A stretch of 64,000 bases of DNA, taken from the NCBI GenBank assembly GCA_046349935.1, contig JAXMBK010000010.1:62001-126000 (forward strand). Reading direction: 5' to 3'. The notes under the pieces are model-generated. The model was not told where the DNA came from, ran no database searches, and saw nothing but the letters and a program-made list of their open reading frames with translations. Source of the DNA: CAIXSC01 sp046349935. Lineage in GTDB: Bacteria; Planctomycetota; Planctomycetia; Pirellulales; Pirellulaceae. The translations under genes and the position numbers were made by a program. Positions 16,554 through 27,339 of the stretch are shown here, piece by piece (within the stretch, counting starts at the first letter, position 1; each line of letters begins with the position of its first letter).

Positions 16554-17414
16554 ATGTCTACACTCTTCAAAATCGCCGGCGTCCAAATGGACGTCTGTTT
16601 TCAAGACAAATCCGCGAACCTCGCCCGCATCGAAGCGGCGATGGTCGAAACGCATCGAGCGGGCGCGTCGCTCGCGATTTTCCCCGAGTGCGCACTCGCG
16701 GGTTATTGCTATGACAGTCTGGACGAGTGTCGCCCGTTCGCCGAAACGGTCCCCGGCCCCGCCACCGACCAATTGGTCGCCGTCGCCAAGCGGCTTGATA
16801 TGTACGCTGTCTTCGGGCTGTTGGAACGAGACGGCGACCGAGTCTTCAATGCGTGCACATTGGTCGGCCCGCAAGGCGTCGTCGGTCACTACCGCAAAGT
16901 GCACTTGCCTTACCTGGGCGTCGATCGCTTCACCACGCCGGGCGACCGCGGGTTCGGCGTCTTCGATGCGGGCGGACTGCGAGTCGGGATGAACATTTGT
17001 TATGACGGCGCGTTCCCCGAAGCGGCGCGCGTCATGGCGCTCGACGGCGCCGACCTCATCGTCCTCCCAACCAATTGGCCGCCGGGCGCAGAATGCACGG
17101 CCGACTGCATCGCCAACGCTCGCGCCCTCGAGAATGCGGTGTACTACGCCGCCGTGAATCGCGTCGGCGTCGAACGAGGCTTCCCGTTTATCGGCCGCAG
17201 CAAAGTGTGCGACACAAGCGGGCGAGTGCTGGTATGTGCGGCCGAACCGGAAGAGACGATTATTTTCGCCGAGATCGATGTCGCACGGGCGCGGAACAAG
17301 CACATCATCCGCGTCCCCAAGCTGCATGAGATCAATCGATTCGCGGACCGGCGCCCCGAGTTTTACGGGAAGATCGTCGAGCCGGTCCGCGTGACGCGTC
17401 CGCCCATCGGCTGA
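16554..17414 (+). CDS. Carbon-nitrogen hydrolase (nitrilase superfamily)
   Basis: This is a cytoplasmic amidase-type enzyme of the nitrilase superfamily. The Glu-Lys-Cys catalytic triad is complete: Glu45 in IFPECAL, Lys115 in YRKVHLP and Cys149 in NICYDG. Length (286 residues) and the C-terminal part match single-domain omega-amidase or N-carbamoyl amidohydrolase-like members. Substrate cannot be deduced. It ends 14 bp from the convergent enolase-superfamily gene. Nothing adjacent indicates a pathway. Confidence 0.9.
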   Translation: MSTLFKIAGVQMDVCFQDKSANLARIEAAMVETHRAGASLAIFPECALAGYCYDSLDECRPFAETVPGPATDQLVAVAKRLDMYAVFGLLERDGDRVFNACTLVGPQGVVGHYRKVHLPYLGVDRFTTPGDRGFGVFDAGGLRVGMNICYDGAFPEAARVMALDGADLIVLPTNWPPGAECTADCIANARALENAVYYAAVNRVGVERGFPFIGRSKVCDTSGRVLVCAAEPEETIIFAEIDVARARNKHIIRVPKLHEINRFADRRPEFYGKIVEPVRVTRPPIG

Positions 17415-17428
17415 TTGCCGACGGCGAC

Positions 17429-18550
17429 TTACTTGGATTCGGAGATCAAGTGCCGCTGGACGAAGTCTTCGTCCAGCGTGACGCCGAGCCCTGGTCGGTC
17501 CGGCACTTCGATCCAGCCATCCACCGCCTGCACCTTCTCGTGCGTCAGTTCATGTCGCAGCGGCGAGTCTTCGACGCAGTCCTCGAACAAGAATGCATCT
17601 CGGCAGGTGCTTAGCCAGTGCAAGCTGGCCGCCACCGTCACGGGACTGGTGTAACAGTGGTTGCACAGCCGCGCACCAATCTCTTCGACTCGTTGCTTGA
17701 TGTAGTACGAGTCGGTGAAGCCGTTGCGCGACAAGTCGACTTGGTAGACGTCGAGCGCTCGGTTTTCGATGAGCGGCGCGAACGACTGTCGTCCGCATTC
17801 TTCCTCGCCCGACGCGATCGGCACGGGCGATCGATCGCGCAGCCAGCGATAACCCTCGTAGTCGTCCGGATGCAGCGGCTCCTCGAGCCACCCGATCTTG
17901 TACTGCGAAAAAGCATGAGCGCGCTGGAGTGCGGTGCGTGCGTCCCACACGCAGCCGGCGTCGATCAGCAGCGTGGCGTCGTCGCCGAGTCCCGCGCGAG
18001 CGCCGGCGACGAGTTCGATGTCGAGCGCTTCGGACTTGCCCATCGGCTCCCAACCGAACTTGACCGCCTTGTAACCGGCCGCGCGCCACCGCCGGCCGAT
18101 GTCGGCCGTCTCGGCCCCGCTCTTGCCGAACAAGATGGACGCGTACGCCAAGATGCGGTCGTGATACTTGCCGCCCAACAACCGGTGAATCGGTTCGCCG
18201 AAGTGTTTGCCCTTCAGGTCCCACAGCGCCATGTCGATCGCACCCATCGCGGTGATCATGGTCGAACGGCGACCGCAGTACATGGTCGCACGATACATCT
18301 TTTGCCACAGCCGCTCGGTCTCAAGCGGATTCTCGCCGACGACCAACTGCCGCAGGCCGCAGGCGATGTTGTGGCTGAACGGCGCGTCGATCGCCGCCTT
18401 CACCATCTCGGGCGACGAATCGGCCTCGCCGATCCCTTCCAGGCCGTTGTCGGTGCGCACGCGCACCAACACCGAATCCTGGCTGCTCGCCGTCTTCTTT
18501 TCGACCGACGGAATACGCAAGACCTGACAAACGACTTCGGTAATCTTCAT
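17429..18550 (-). CDS. Mandelate racemase/muconate lactonizing enzyme family (enolase superfamily)
   Basis: This is a TIM-barrel enzyme that abstracts a proton alpha to a carboxylate, usually a sugar-acid dehydratase or racemase. The N-terminal capping domain (residues 1-120) is followed by the barrel with metal ligands in LLIDAGCVWD, WLEEPLHPDD and ASGEEECG. KFGWEP corresponds to the catalytic strand-2 position. CNHCYTSPV near the C-terminus supplies a candidate catalytic His. ATG 18550 gives 373 residues, the usual length. The open frame further upstream encodes no conserved sequence. With the UxaA-type dehydratase elsewhere in the window it suggests sugar-acid catabolism, but the substrate is unassigned. 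Confidence 0.9.
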   Translation of the reverse strand: MKITEVVCQVLRIPSVEKKTASSQDSVLVRVRTDNGLEGIGEADSSPEMVKAAIDAPFSHNIACGLRQLVVGENPLETERLWQKMYRATMYCGRRSTMITAMGAIDMALWDLKGKHFGEPIHRLLGGKYHDRILAYASILFGKSGAETADIGRRWRAAGYKAVKFGWEPMGKSEALDIELVAGARAGLGDDATLLIDAGCVWDARTALQRAHAFSQYKIGWLEEPLHPDDYEGYRWLRDRSPVPIASGEEECGRQSFAPLIENRALDVYQVDLSRNGFTDSYYIKQRVEEIGARLCNHCYTSPVTVAASLHWLSTCRDAFLFEDCVEDSPLRHELTHEKVQAVDGWIEVPDRPGLGVTLDEDFVQRHLISESK

Positions 18551-18644
18551 GGAAGTCTCTTCAAGGAAAGAGTCAATGCAGAGCCGCATGGTGCTCCGCG
18601 TGAAATGGGTTCCGACTCGACAGGGTTCCTCGCACTGGCGGCGA

Positions 18645-19289
18645 TCAACGATCCAGCGTCTGTGTGCCAGAGGAGAACGATTCCCACTCGAGGCCGACTC
18701 GCCCGCCCGCCTTGGCCTCTTGGATGTGTGTCGCATTCGGTTTCGCCGAGCCTAACAAGATAGCGAAACTTAGCCCGAGAAAGACAGCCGCTCCCGCTAG
18801 GGCAGCGCCGCTGAGATACAAGAATCGTTCGGACCACTGATATTTCGTGTTTCGCTCGCTCTCATCCTTTTCTGCCTTAATTCGAAGCTTGCAGGCGGCG
18901 TCTTTGTCTTCGACGAGGTCGGGGTAATTCTTGAGGTTCTCCAGAACGGTCAAGTACTTGATCGCGCGCAAGTGGTGGAACATGCCGTCCGACGCCAAGA
19001 ATCGATGGGCGAGAGACAGAACGGTTGCGACTGCAAACAGGCCGACGGAGGCGAGGATGCACCCTGAGAACCATCCCGAACCGGCTGCGGCGGCAAACGT
19101 CGTCGGCTTATCGCTGTTGATCGTGGACAAGAAAAAGCCCACGACGGCAAGGCCGCCTAGGGAGAGTTTTAGCAGTTCGGCCGAGAAACCCTGGAATCGA
19201 TCATGCAGATCGAAGTCTGCGCGATACTGCACGTCGTCGACCTTGATGATTCTGCAGCTCAGATACGATTTCTCACTTTCATCAGCCAT
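18645..19289 (-). CDS. Membrane protein of unknown function
   Basis: I do not recognise this 214-residue protein. It begins with a charged, soluble N-terminus (about 37 residues) and a hydrophobic hairpin (LSLGGLAVVGFFLSTI, then FSGCILASVGLFAVATVLSLA). A charged middle region rich in Lys/Glu/Asp (about 110-150) follows, then a last hydrophobic segment (LYLSGAALAGAAVFLGLSFAILL) and a short tail. Codon use appears somewhat less GC-biased than its neighbours, which could indicate acquisition. The layout of paired segments around a cytoplasmic loop resembles small sensor or SLATT-like proteins, but no signature is clear. Confidence 0.6.
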   Translation of the reverse strand: MADESEKSYLSCRIIKVDDVQYRADFDLHDRFQGFSAELLKLSLGGLAVVGFFLSTINSDKPTTFAAAAGSGWFSGCILASVGLFAVATVLSLAHRFLASDGMFHHLRAIKYLTVLENLKNYPDLVEDKDAACKLRIKAEKDESERNTKYQWSERFLYLSGAALAGAAVFLGLSFAILLGSAKPNATHIQEAKAGGRVGLEWESFSSGTQTLDR

Positions 19290-19364
19290 GGGAATTGCTT
19301 CATTGAGTTTGATTTCAACTCGCGAACCCTCGCGATCACGTGATCGACGTCGATCGAATCGTTT

Positions 19365-19736
19365 CTACCACTGTGCGACCGACAACAAGAGCGCACCGAG
19401 GTACGCGCCGAGGATCGCGAACCAGGCGACCGCGGCCCAGCGCGGTTCCCAGTCGTTCATCGCCAGCTTCAGCCAGCCTGCGAGGAGCGCTGCGCCCAAG
19501 AGCACGGAGACGACGCGACCGCTGAGCCACCTGGAGGCGGCCAAACCGATCGACGTGCCGAAGGTGACGACGACGATCTCGTATAGCGTAAACTGAAACT
19601 CGCCGTGTCCCGTGCCTGTCGACACGTCGTAAGTTTCGTACGCGTCGCCGGCTGCCGACGTCGGCGGGGGCGACGCCTTCTTCGTCGTCTGCAGCTCGCT
19701 CCCCGCACTGGTTTCGCTCGGCCGTTGATCGCTCAT
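19365..19736 (-). CDS. Small membrane protein of unknown function
   Basis: This 123-residue protein has a Ser/Thr/Pro-rich N-terminal ~45 residues. Three hydrophobic stretches follow (LYEIVVVTFGTSIGLAA, VVSVLLGAALLAGWLKLA and AVAWFAILGAYLGALLLSV). No family is recognised. It ends about 75 bp before the start of the other membrane protein gene and begins 16 bp after the DUF1080 gene stop on the same strand, so the three may form a transcription unit. Confidence 0.55.
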   Translation of the reverse strand: MSDQRPSETSAGSELQTTKKASPPPTSAAGDAYETYDVSTGTGHGEFQFTLYEIVVVTFGTSIGLAASRWLSGRVVSVLLGAALLAGWLKLAMNDWEPRWAAVAWFAILGAYLGALLLSVAQW

Positions 19737-19752
19737 GGACCCGCGAGTCCCC

Positions 19753-20736
19753 TTACTGCTTTTCGACGACCCAGATGTTGCGATAGCGGACCGGATTGCC
19801 GTGATCTTGCAGATATACCGGACCCGGTTCGGGCCCCGCTTTGCTCGGCGCCGCCGTCGTCACGCGTTCGCCCGGCAATTCGACATTGTCGTGGATGATC
19901 ACGCCGTTGTGGCGCACCGTCACGCGCGGGTTGGCGGTCAGCTTTCCGGCGGCGTCGTACTTGGCCGCCGTGTAGTCGATGTCGTAGGTCTGCCAAGCCA
20001 GCGGCGGCAAGCACATGTTGACGCTGGGGTTCTTCACCGAGTAGATCCCGCCGCATTCGTTGTGTTCGCCCTTGAGACCGAACGAATCGAGCATTTGGAC
20101 TTCGTAACGGCCCTGCAGGTAGATGCCGCTGTTCCCGCGCCCCTGACCTCGATCCTCGGGCTGATACGGCAAGCGGAATTCGATGTGCAGCGAGTGGCTG
20201 CCGAACTTCTGTTTGCTCGTCGTCCCTTGCACCAGCGAGCCGGCGTCGAGCTTGCCGTTCTCCCAGGCGTCGGCGTTTTTGCCGTCGAACAGGACCACCG
20301 CGCCGGCGGGCGGCGCTGCATTCAAGGTCGGACTCTTGCGTTCGATCTTGGGGATCGTCGCGACGACGTTGCCGTTGTTGTCCGACACCACGATCTGTTC
20401 GTTCGCGACGCGTCCCGAACCGGCGTCGGTGCGGAAGATCACAGCGCCGTTTTCCAGTTTGCCGTCCGCCTCGATCTTCTCCTCGCCGATCCAGCCATCT
20501 CCCGGCAAGCCGCCTGGGTAGCCGACGGCATGAAACGAGCCGTTGCCGAGGGCGATGATTTGCACGCCGAACTTGCGCATACCGTCGGGCGCCGGCACAT
20601 CCCCTTGATACTCGCCCTGAAACGCAAAGTCGGCGTCGGCCTTCGCGGGGTCGGTCGTCGCGGGCCCTTTGGCCGCCGCGACGCTCGCTCCCATCGCCAA
20701 ACACCACACGACACACCACTGGGCCCATTGACGCAT
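19753..20736 (-). CDS. Secreted DUF1080 (3-keto-disaccharide hydrolase-like) protein
   Basis: This is a predicted exported protein of 327 residues with signal peptide MRQWAQWCVVWCLAMGASVAAA. The C-terminal ~200 residues match the DUF1080 / 3-keto-disaccharide hydrolase fold, a concanavalin-like beta sandwich. Typical strings are AVVLFDGKNADAW, SHSLHIEFRLPY, GNSGIYLQGRYEVQMLDSFG and RYRNIWV. Planctomycetes encode many such proteins, thought to act on oligosaccharides. The N-terminal ~120 residues form an extra domain common in longer members. It is divergent from the Gfo/Idh/MocA gene. Confidence 0.85.
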   Translation of the reverse strand: MRQWAQWCVVWCLAMGASVAAAKGPATTDPAKADADFAFQGEYQGDVPAPDGMRKFGVQIIALGNGSFHAVGYPGGLPGDGWIGEEKIEADGKLENGAVIFRTDAGSGRVANEQIVVSDNNGNVVATIPKIERKSPTLNAAPPAGAVVLFDGKNADAWENGKLDAGSLVQGTTSKQKFGSHSLHIEFRLPYQPEDRGQGRGNSGIYLQGRYEVQMLDSFGLKGEHNECGGIYSVKNPSVNMCLPPLAWQTYDIDYTAAKYDAAGKLTANPRVTVRHNGVIIHDNVELPGERVTTAAPSKAGPEPGPVYLQDHGNPVRYRNIWVVEKQ

Positions 20737-20898
20737 GTGACAACTCGCTGTTGAAGCTACTTCGGTGACTCGCCCGCAGGAGGCGGATAACGACGCGACG
20801 CTATTGTAGCGGACGCGGCGAATTGCAAAGCCGCGGCGCGGCGGTTATCGTGCATCGGCGGTCGTCGACATTCAGAGTATCAGCGAGGAGGAGGCGTC

Positions 20899-22242
<1,344 letters not shown>

Positions 22243-22248
22243 ACCGAC

Positions 22249-24855
22249 ATGATCGACTTGGTGGAATTACAGCTGCCGGCCGCTCCGTTGCCGGCGGCGT
22301 TGCGCCCCGAACTGCTTGCGCCGGCCGGGGACTGGGATTGCATACGCGCCGCGATCGAGAACGGCGCCGACGCGGTTTATTTCGGGCTCGATTGCGGCTT
22401 CAACGCTCGCGCTCGCGCGACGAACTTCGCGCCCGACGATTTGCCGCAGATCATGCAATTGTTGCGCTCGCGCGGCGTCCGCGGCTACGTGACGTTCAAT
22501 ACGCTCGTGTTTTCGTCCGAACTGCCGGAAGCCGAATCGCTGGTGCGGCGGATCGCGGCGGCGGGCGTCGACGCCGTGCTGGTTCAAGACCTGGGACTTG
22601 TGCGACTCCTCCGCGCCGTCTGCCCCGACCTACCGATCCACGCCTCGACCCAAATGACGCTCACCAGCGCCGCGGGGCTCGAGTTTGTGCGGGGGCTGGG
22701 CGTCGAGCGGGCGGTAATGGCGCGCGAACTGTCGGTGCGCGAAATGCGGAAGCTGCATGGGCAGTCGCCTTTGCCGCTGGAGGCGTTCGTGCACGGCGCG
22801 CTGTGCGTCGCTTACTCGGGGCAATGTCTGACCAGCGAGTCGCTGGGGGGACGCAGTGCGAACCGCGGGCAATGCGCGCAGGCCTGCCGCTTGCCCTACG
22901 ACCTGATCTGCGACGGCAAGGATGTCGACACGGGAGACGTGAAGTATTTGTTAAGTCCCCAGGATTTGGCGGGCTACGAGTACATCCCGCAACTGATGGA
23001 AGCGGGCGTCTGTTCGCTCAAGATCGAAGGCCGCTTGAAGACGCCCGAGTACGTTGCGAACATCACGCGCCATTATCGCGAAGCCATCGATTCGGCCGTC
23101 GCCGGTCGGCCCGTGAAGTTTACGCCGCGGCAGATTGAGGAGATGGAGCTGTCGTTCTCGCGCGGCTTCTCCCCCGGGTGGCTCGAGGGGTGCGAACACA
23201 AACGACTGGTCCCTGGCGAGACGTCGTCAAAGCGCGGCGTGCGGCTGGGGGCGGTGCGCGACGTGCGGCGCGGTCGCGTGCTCGTGGAACTCACCGGCTC
23301 GTCGATCAAACGAGGCGACGGGATCGCGTTCGACTGCGGTCGGCCGGTCGACGATCCGCAAGGCGGGCGCGTCTACGAGATCTTCCGCCAGGGAAAGTCG
23401 GTGGAACGGGCCGAGCGGGGCGAGTTGGTGGAACTGGCGTTTGCGCACGGTGCGATCGACTTCCAGCAAGTGTGGGTCGATCAACAGTTGTGGAAGACCG
23501 ATGATCCGGAGCTGACCAGCCGGTTGCGCGCGACGTTCCGTGCGGGCGACCCGTCGCGCACGATCGCGGTCGACATGGCCGTGTCAGCGCGGCCCGGCGA
23601 GCGGCTGTTGGCGGCGGCTCGGACCGAAACCGGGGCGGTGGTGCGGCTGCAGTCGCCCGAACCGCTGGCGGTCGCGGAGCGTCATCCGTTGACCGAAGAA
23701 ACGCTGCGCAAGCAATTCGGTCGACTGGGCGGAACCGCCTTCTCGCTGCGGACGCTGCAGGCGACGATCCACGACGCGCCGATGATCCCCTTCAGCGTGC
23801 TGGGGCAGATGCGTCACGAATTGGTGCGGCAGTTGGAAGCGGCGACGGCGCAAGCGCCCCAGCGACGGATCGACCCGGAGCCTGTGCTGCCGCGACTGCG
23901 AGCGGAGGTGAAGCGGCCCACGTCCGCCGACGCACGATCGAGCGCATCCTCGAGCACGCTGCCGAGCGCCCCTTTGAGCGCCGCAGCGAATGCCCCGCCC
24001 GAACTGCATGTCCTGGTGAGGTCGCTCGAGCAACTGCGGGCGACGTTGGCTTTGGGGGTGTCGAGCGTCTACGCCGACTTTCAGGATCTGCGCGAGTATC
24101 GCGCCGCGGTCGAGGCGACTCGAGCGGCTGGGGCCCGCATTTGGCTCGCGACGCCGCGCATCGAGAAGCCGGACGAGCGCGGCATGTTCAGCATGATTGC
24201 CAAGCAAGGCGCGGACGGCGTCTTGGTCCGCAATCTGGGCGGGCTGTTGTTCTTCGGCGAACGAGGCGTGCCGCGCGTGGTCGACTTTTCGCTGAACGTG
24301 GCCAACGAACTCACGGCGCAGTTGATCCACGAGCAGGGACCGGTGCGGATCACGCCGTCGTATGACCTAAATCGCGACCAACTGTTGGAGCTAGTCGACG
24401 CGACGCCTAGCGAGTGGCTGGAGATCGTGATCCACCAACATATGCCCATGTTCCACATGGAGCATTGCGTGTTCTGCGCGGTGTTGTCGCCGGGGACGAA
24501 TAAGACGAATTGCGGTCGACCGTGCGACCGGCACGAGGTGAAGCTGCGCGATCGGATCGGGGTGGAGCATCCGCTCAAGGCGGACGTCGGCTGCCGCAAC
24601 ACGCTGTTCAACGCGGTGCCGCAAAGTGCGGCGGAGATCGTGCCGGCGCTGTTGGCGCGCGGCGTCAGGCAGTTTCGCGTCGAGTTGCTGAACGACTCGC
24701 CGGCCGACATCGCGCGCGTGATTGATCTGTATCGATCGCTGCTGGCGGGCCGCATCAAGGGGCGGGACGTCTGGAGTCAGCTGAAGGCGACCAATCGCGT
24801 CGGAGTCACTCGCGGCACGCTCGAAGAACGCCGCGATCCACTCGCGCTGTTGTAG
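22249..24855 (+). CDS. Peptidase U32 family protein (RlhA-like, two-part)
   Basis: This 868-residue cytoplasmic protein is of the U32 family. The N-terminal TIM-barrel-like domain begins ELLAPAGDWDCIRAAIENGA and contains the U32 signature region EAFVHGALCVAYSGQCLTS, with the Cys cluster NRGQCAQACRLPYD and SLKIEGRLKTPEYV. A DUF3656-type region follows from about residue 330. A second U32-like segment near the C-terminus carries HCVFCAVLSPGTNKTNCGRPC, again Cys-rich. Some U32 proteins (RlhA/YdcP) hydroxylate 23S rRNA using an Fe-S centre rather than act as proteases, which fits the Cys clusters. It begins 6 bp after the upstream gene, implying one operon. Confidence 0.88.
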   Translation: MIDLVELQLPAAPLPAALRPELLAPAGDWDCIRAAIENGADAVYFGLDCGFNARARATNFAPDDLPQIMQLLRSRGVRGYVTFNTLVFSSELPEAESLVRRIAAAGVDAVLVQDLGLVRLLRAVCPDLPIHASTQMTLTSAAGLEFVRGLGVERAVMARELSVREMRKLHGQSPLPLEAFVHGALCVAYSGQCLTSESLGGRSANRGQCAQACRLPYDLICDGKDVDTGDVKYLLSPQDLAGYEYIPQLMEAGVCSLKIEGRLKTPEYVANITRHYREAIDSAVAGRPVKFTPRQIEEMELSFSRGFSPGWLEGCEHKRLVPGETSSKRGVRLGAVRDVRRGRVLVELTGSSIKRGDGIAFDCGRPVDDPQGGRVYEIFRQGKSVERAERGELVELAFAHGAIDFQQVWVDQQLWKTDDPELTSRLRATFRAGDPSRTIAVDMAVSARPGERLLAAARTETGAVVRLQSPEPLAVAERHPLTEETLRKQFGRLGGTAFSLRTLQATIHDAPMIPFSVLGQMRHELVRQLEAATAQAPQRRIDPEPVLPRLRAEVKRPTSADARSSASSSTLPSAPLSAAANAPPELHVLVRSLEQLRATLALGVSSVYADFQDLREYRAAVEATRAAGARIWLATPRIEKPDERGMFSMIAKQGADGVLVRNLGGLLFFGERGVPRVVDFSLNVANELTAQLIHEQGPVRITPSYDLNRDQLLELVDATPSEWLEIVIHQHMPMFHMEHCVFCAVLSPGTNKTNCGRPCDRHEVKLRDRIGVEHPLKADVGCRNTLFNAVPQSAAEIVPALLARGVRQFRVELLNDSPADIARVIDLYRSLLAGRIKGRDVWSQLKATNRVGVTRGTLEERRDPLALL

Positions 24856-24881
24856 TCAACCATTTCACGAGGAGCACAGGC

Positions 24882-26051
24882 ATGGCGGTGAAGAGTGCGG
24901 TGTGGACCGACGTTCCGGCGGGGGTGTACGTCGAGCAGGCGGAGTGGGGACCGGCGGAAGCGGGCGGCAAGCAGGCCGGTTGGTCGGTAAAGAAAAAGCG
25001 TCTGCGCGGCGGGCTGTCCGACGGCGTGGATGTGGTGCATGTCGACAACGGGCGGCTCTCGTTCACCGTGCTGCCGACGCGCGGAATGAGTCTGTGGAAG
25101 GCGTGGGTCGGCGGCGAGATGCTAGGGTGGCAGTCGCCCGTGCATGGGCCGGTCCATCCGTCGTTCGTGCCGCTCATGGAACCCGGCGGATTGGGGTGGC
25201 TCGACGGCTTCGACGAACTGCTGGTGCGATGCGGGCTGGAGAGCAACGGGGCGCCCGAGTTCGACGAGGAGACGGGGCGGCTGAAGTATCCTTTGCATGG
25301 GCGCATCGGGAACAAGCCGGCACAGCGCGTCGGCGTGTCGTTCGACGACGCGACGGGCGAGATCAGCGTGTCGGGCGTCGTCGAGGAAACTCGCTTCCAC
25401 TTCCTCAAGTTGCGACTCACCACGACCATCACGACGCGGGTCGGCGAGTCGGCGATCCGAATTCGCGACGTGATCGAGAATCGATCGGCGAGCGACGCGG
25501 AGGCCCAGCTGCTGTACCACATCAACTTCGGCGAGCCGTTGTTGGATGCTGGGGCGCGGTTCGTTGCGCCGGTGAAGACGGTCGTGCCGCGCAACGATCA
25601 TTCGGCGAAGGGGATCACGAATTGGCACAGCTATGCCGCGCCGCAGCCGGCGTTCCCGGAAGAGGTGTATTTCCTGGAGGTGCTGGGCGATGCACAGGGA
25701 CGCACGCGGACGCTGCTGAAGAACGCTCACGGCACGAAGGGGGTGAGCGTGCTGTACAACGTGCAGCAGTTGCCGTGCTACAGCCTGTGGAAGAACACGA
25801 CGGCGTCGATCGACGGCAGTGTGACGGGCTTGGAGCCGGGGACGAACTTCCCGAACCCGCGCAGCTTTGAAGGGAAAAAGGGACGCGTGGCGAAGCTGGC
25901 CCCTGGCGGCAGCGTCGCCTACGACGTGGCGCTCGAAGTGCATACGACGGCCGACCAAGTGGCCGCCGCCGAGCAAGCCATCGCGCACCTGCAAGCGTCG
26001 GTCAAACCGACGCTCCACGCCGCCCCCCAAGAAGACTGGTGCGCCCCGTAG
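24882..26051 (+). CDS. DUF4432 (aldose 1-epimerase-like) protein
   Basis: This 389-residue protein resembles galactose mutarotase-like DUF4432 proteins, beta-sandwich proteins that bind sugars. Recognisable strings are FTVLPTRGMSLWKAW, PGGLGWLDGFDELLVRCGLESNGAP, YPLHGRIGNKPA and YHINFGEP. The precise reaction is unknown. GAGGAGC eight bases before ATG 24882 is a good ribosome site. It is the third gene after the Gfo/Idh/MocA and U32 genes with only 26 bp between, and converges on the NHL gene with 10 bp between stops. Sugar metabolism is the common thread with the first gene. Confidence 0.8.
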   Translation: MAVKSAVWTDVPAGVYVEQAEWGPAEAGGKQAGWSVKKKRLRGGLSDGVDVVHVDNGRLSFTVLPTRGMSLWKAWVGGEMLGWQSPVHGPVHPSFVPLMEPGGLGWLDGFDELLVRCGLESNGAPEFDEETGRLKYPLHGRIGNKPAQRVGVSFDDATGEISVSGVVEETRFHFLKLRLTTTITTRVGESAIRIRDVIENRSASDAEAQLLYHINFGEPLLDAGARFVAPVKTVVPRNDHSAKGITNWHSYAAPQPAFPEEVYFLEVLGDAQGRTRTLLKNAHGTKGVSVLYNVQQLPCYSLWKNTTASIDGSVTGLEPGTNFPNPRSFEGKKGRVAKLAPGGSVAYDVALEVHTTADQVAAAEQAIAHLQASVKPTLHAAPQEDWCAP

Positions 26052-26061
26052 CGCCCCCCTC

Positions 26062-27189
26062 TCACTTCACGCGCCGCACGCGGTGATTGTTCGTATCGCC
26101 GATGTAAACCTGCCCTGCGGCGTCGACGCAAATGCCGTGGGGGCGGTCCATCTGGGCGGCGGTGGCGGGGCCGCCGTCCCCCGCGCCGCCGCGTGCGGCC
26201 GGGCCGACGCCGGCGATGGTGTGGATGGTGCGGCGAGCGACGTCGATGCGGCGGATCGTTTGGTTCTCGGTGTCGACCACGAACACGTCGCCCGTGGGTC
26301 CGACTGCAATCCCCTTCGGGCCGTCGAACGCGGCGTCGGCCGCTGGTCCGCCGTCGCCGCTGAACCCCTTTTTGCCGGTTCCGGCAACATGGCGCCAACG
26401 GCCGTCGTCGAGCGACAACCGCCAGACGCTGTTTCCTTCGCGTAGCGCGACCCACAGCGTCTTGTCGGCGATGAACAGTGCGCGCGGGCCGAAGACGGGC
26501 TGATCGAGCGCCAGTTCGCCCGACTTCGGCAGTTTGCGTTCGCCGTTCCCCGCGATCGAGTCGACGATGCCCGTTTCCAGATCGATGCGGCGGATGCGAT
26601 GGTTGCCGATGTCGGCGACGTACAGTCCGCCGCGGTGGTCGAGCGCGATGCTATGCGGCTGGCGGAACTGCGCCTTGAGTGCGGGTCCGCCGTCGCCCGA
26701 GTAGCCGGCGACGCCGGTGCCGGCGATCGTCGTGATGATCTTCGTCTTCGCATCGACGCGTCGAATGACGTGGTTCTGCATTTCGACGAAGTACATGTTG
26801 CCGGCTCGGTCGAAGCGGACCTCGTACGGTTCATTGAGTTGTGCGTCGACGGCCGGTTGGCCGTCGCCCGAGTAGCCCTTTTTGCCGTTGCCGGCGACGG
26901 TGGCGAGCTGGCCGGTGGCGCGGTCGAGCCGCCGGACTCGGTGGTTGCGCACCTCGGTGATGTACAGCGCGTCGTCGGGCCCGATCTCCACTCCGAATGG
27001 TTCGCCGACGTTGACGGCGAGCGCGGGTCCCGACGCGGGTCCGTCCTCGGGCTTGCCCGTGCCGGCGACCGTGTCGATCGTTTGGGCGGCGGCGGCCGAG
27101 GGGGCGGCGCAGAAGTGCCCAGGGGAGGCGAGCCAGGCGCTGGTGAACAGGATGGAAAGCAACGCGGGACGGGCGAGTCGAACGGGCAT
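26062..27189 (-). CDS. Secreted NHL-repeat beta-propeller protein
   Basis: This is an exported 375-residue protein: a signal peptide (PALLSILFTSAWLASPGHFCAA, about residues 8-29) is followed by about six NHL repeats. Each repeat reads approximately ...TIAGTGVAGYSGDGGPA...A...PHSIALD..GGLYVADIGNHRIRRID, forming a six-bladed propeller likely used for binding. The recurring GYSGDGGPA segment is very regular. No catalytic domain is attached. It is convergent with the DUF4432 gene and divergent from the SGNH gene. Confidence 0.85.
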   Translation of the reverse strand: MPVRLARPALLSILFTSAWLASPGHFCAAPSAAAAQTIDTVAGTGKPEDGPASGPALAVNVGEPFGVEIGPDDALYITEVRNHRVRRLDRATGQLATVAGNGKKGYSGDGQPAVDAQLNEPYEVRFDRAGNMYFVEMQNHVIRRVDAKTKIITTIAGTGVAGYSGDGGPALKAQFRQPHSIALDHRGGLYVADIGNHRIRRIDLETGIVDSIAGNGERKLPKSGELALDQPVFGPRALFIADKTLWVALREGNSVWRLSLDDGRWRHVAGTGKKGFSGDGGPAADAAFDGPKGIAVGPTGDVFVVDTENQTIRRIDVARRTIHTIAGVGPAARGGAGDGGPATAAQMDRPHGICVDAAGQVYIGDTNNHRVRRVK

Positions 27190-27339
27190 GGCAAGGCGTC
27201 TCCAGTGGGTTTCGCCCAGTATATCGGCGGAGCGCGACGCTTGCGTCGACGTGCGTCCCGCGTAGACTTGGCGACGTAGAAGCGACTAAGACAGGCAAGC
27301 CGCACATCGTTCCTTGGTTTTGAAGAATTCGGAGCATCC

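Noticed and set aside
18551..18736. N-terminal extension of the enolase-superfamily gene
   Set aside because: The added residues are Arg-rich with no match to the family capping domain, which starts at the ATG at 18550.
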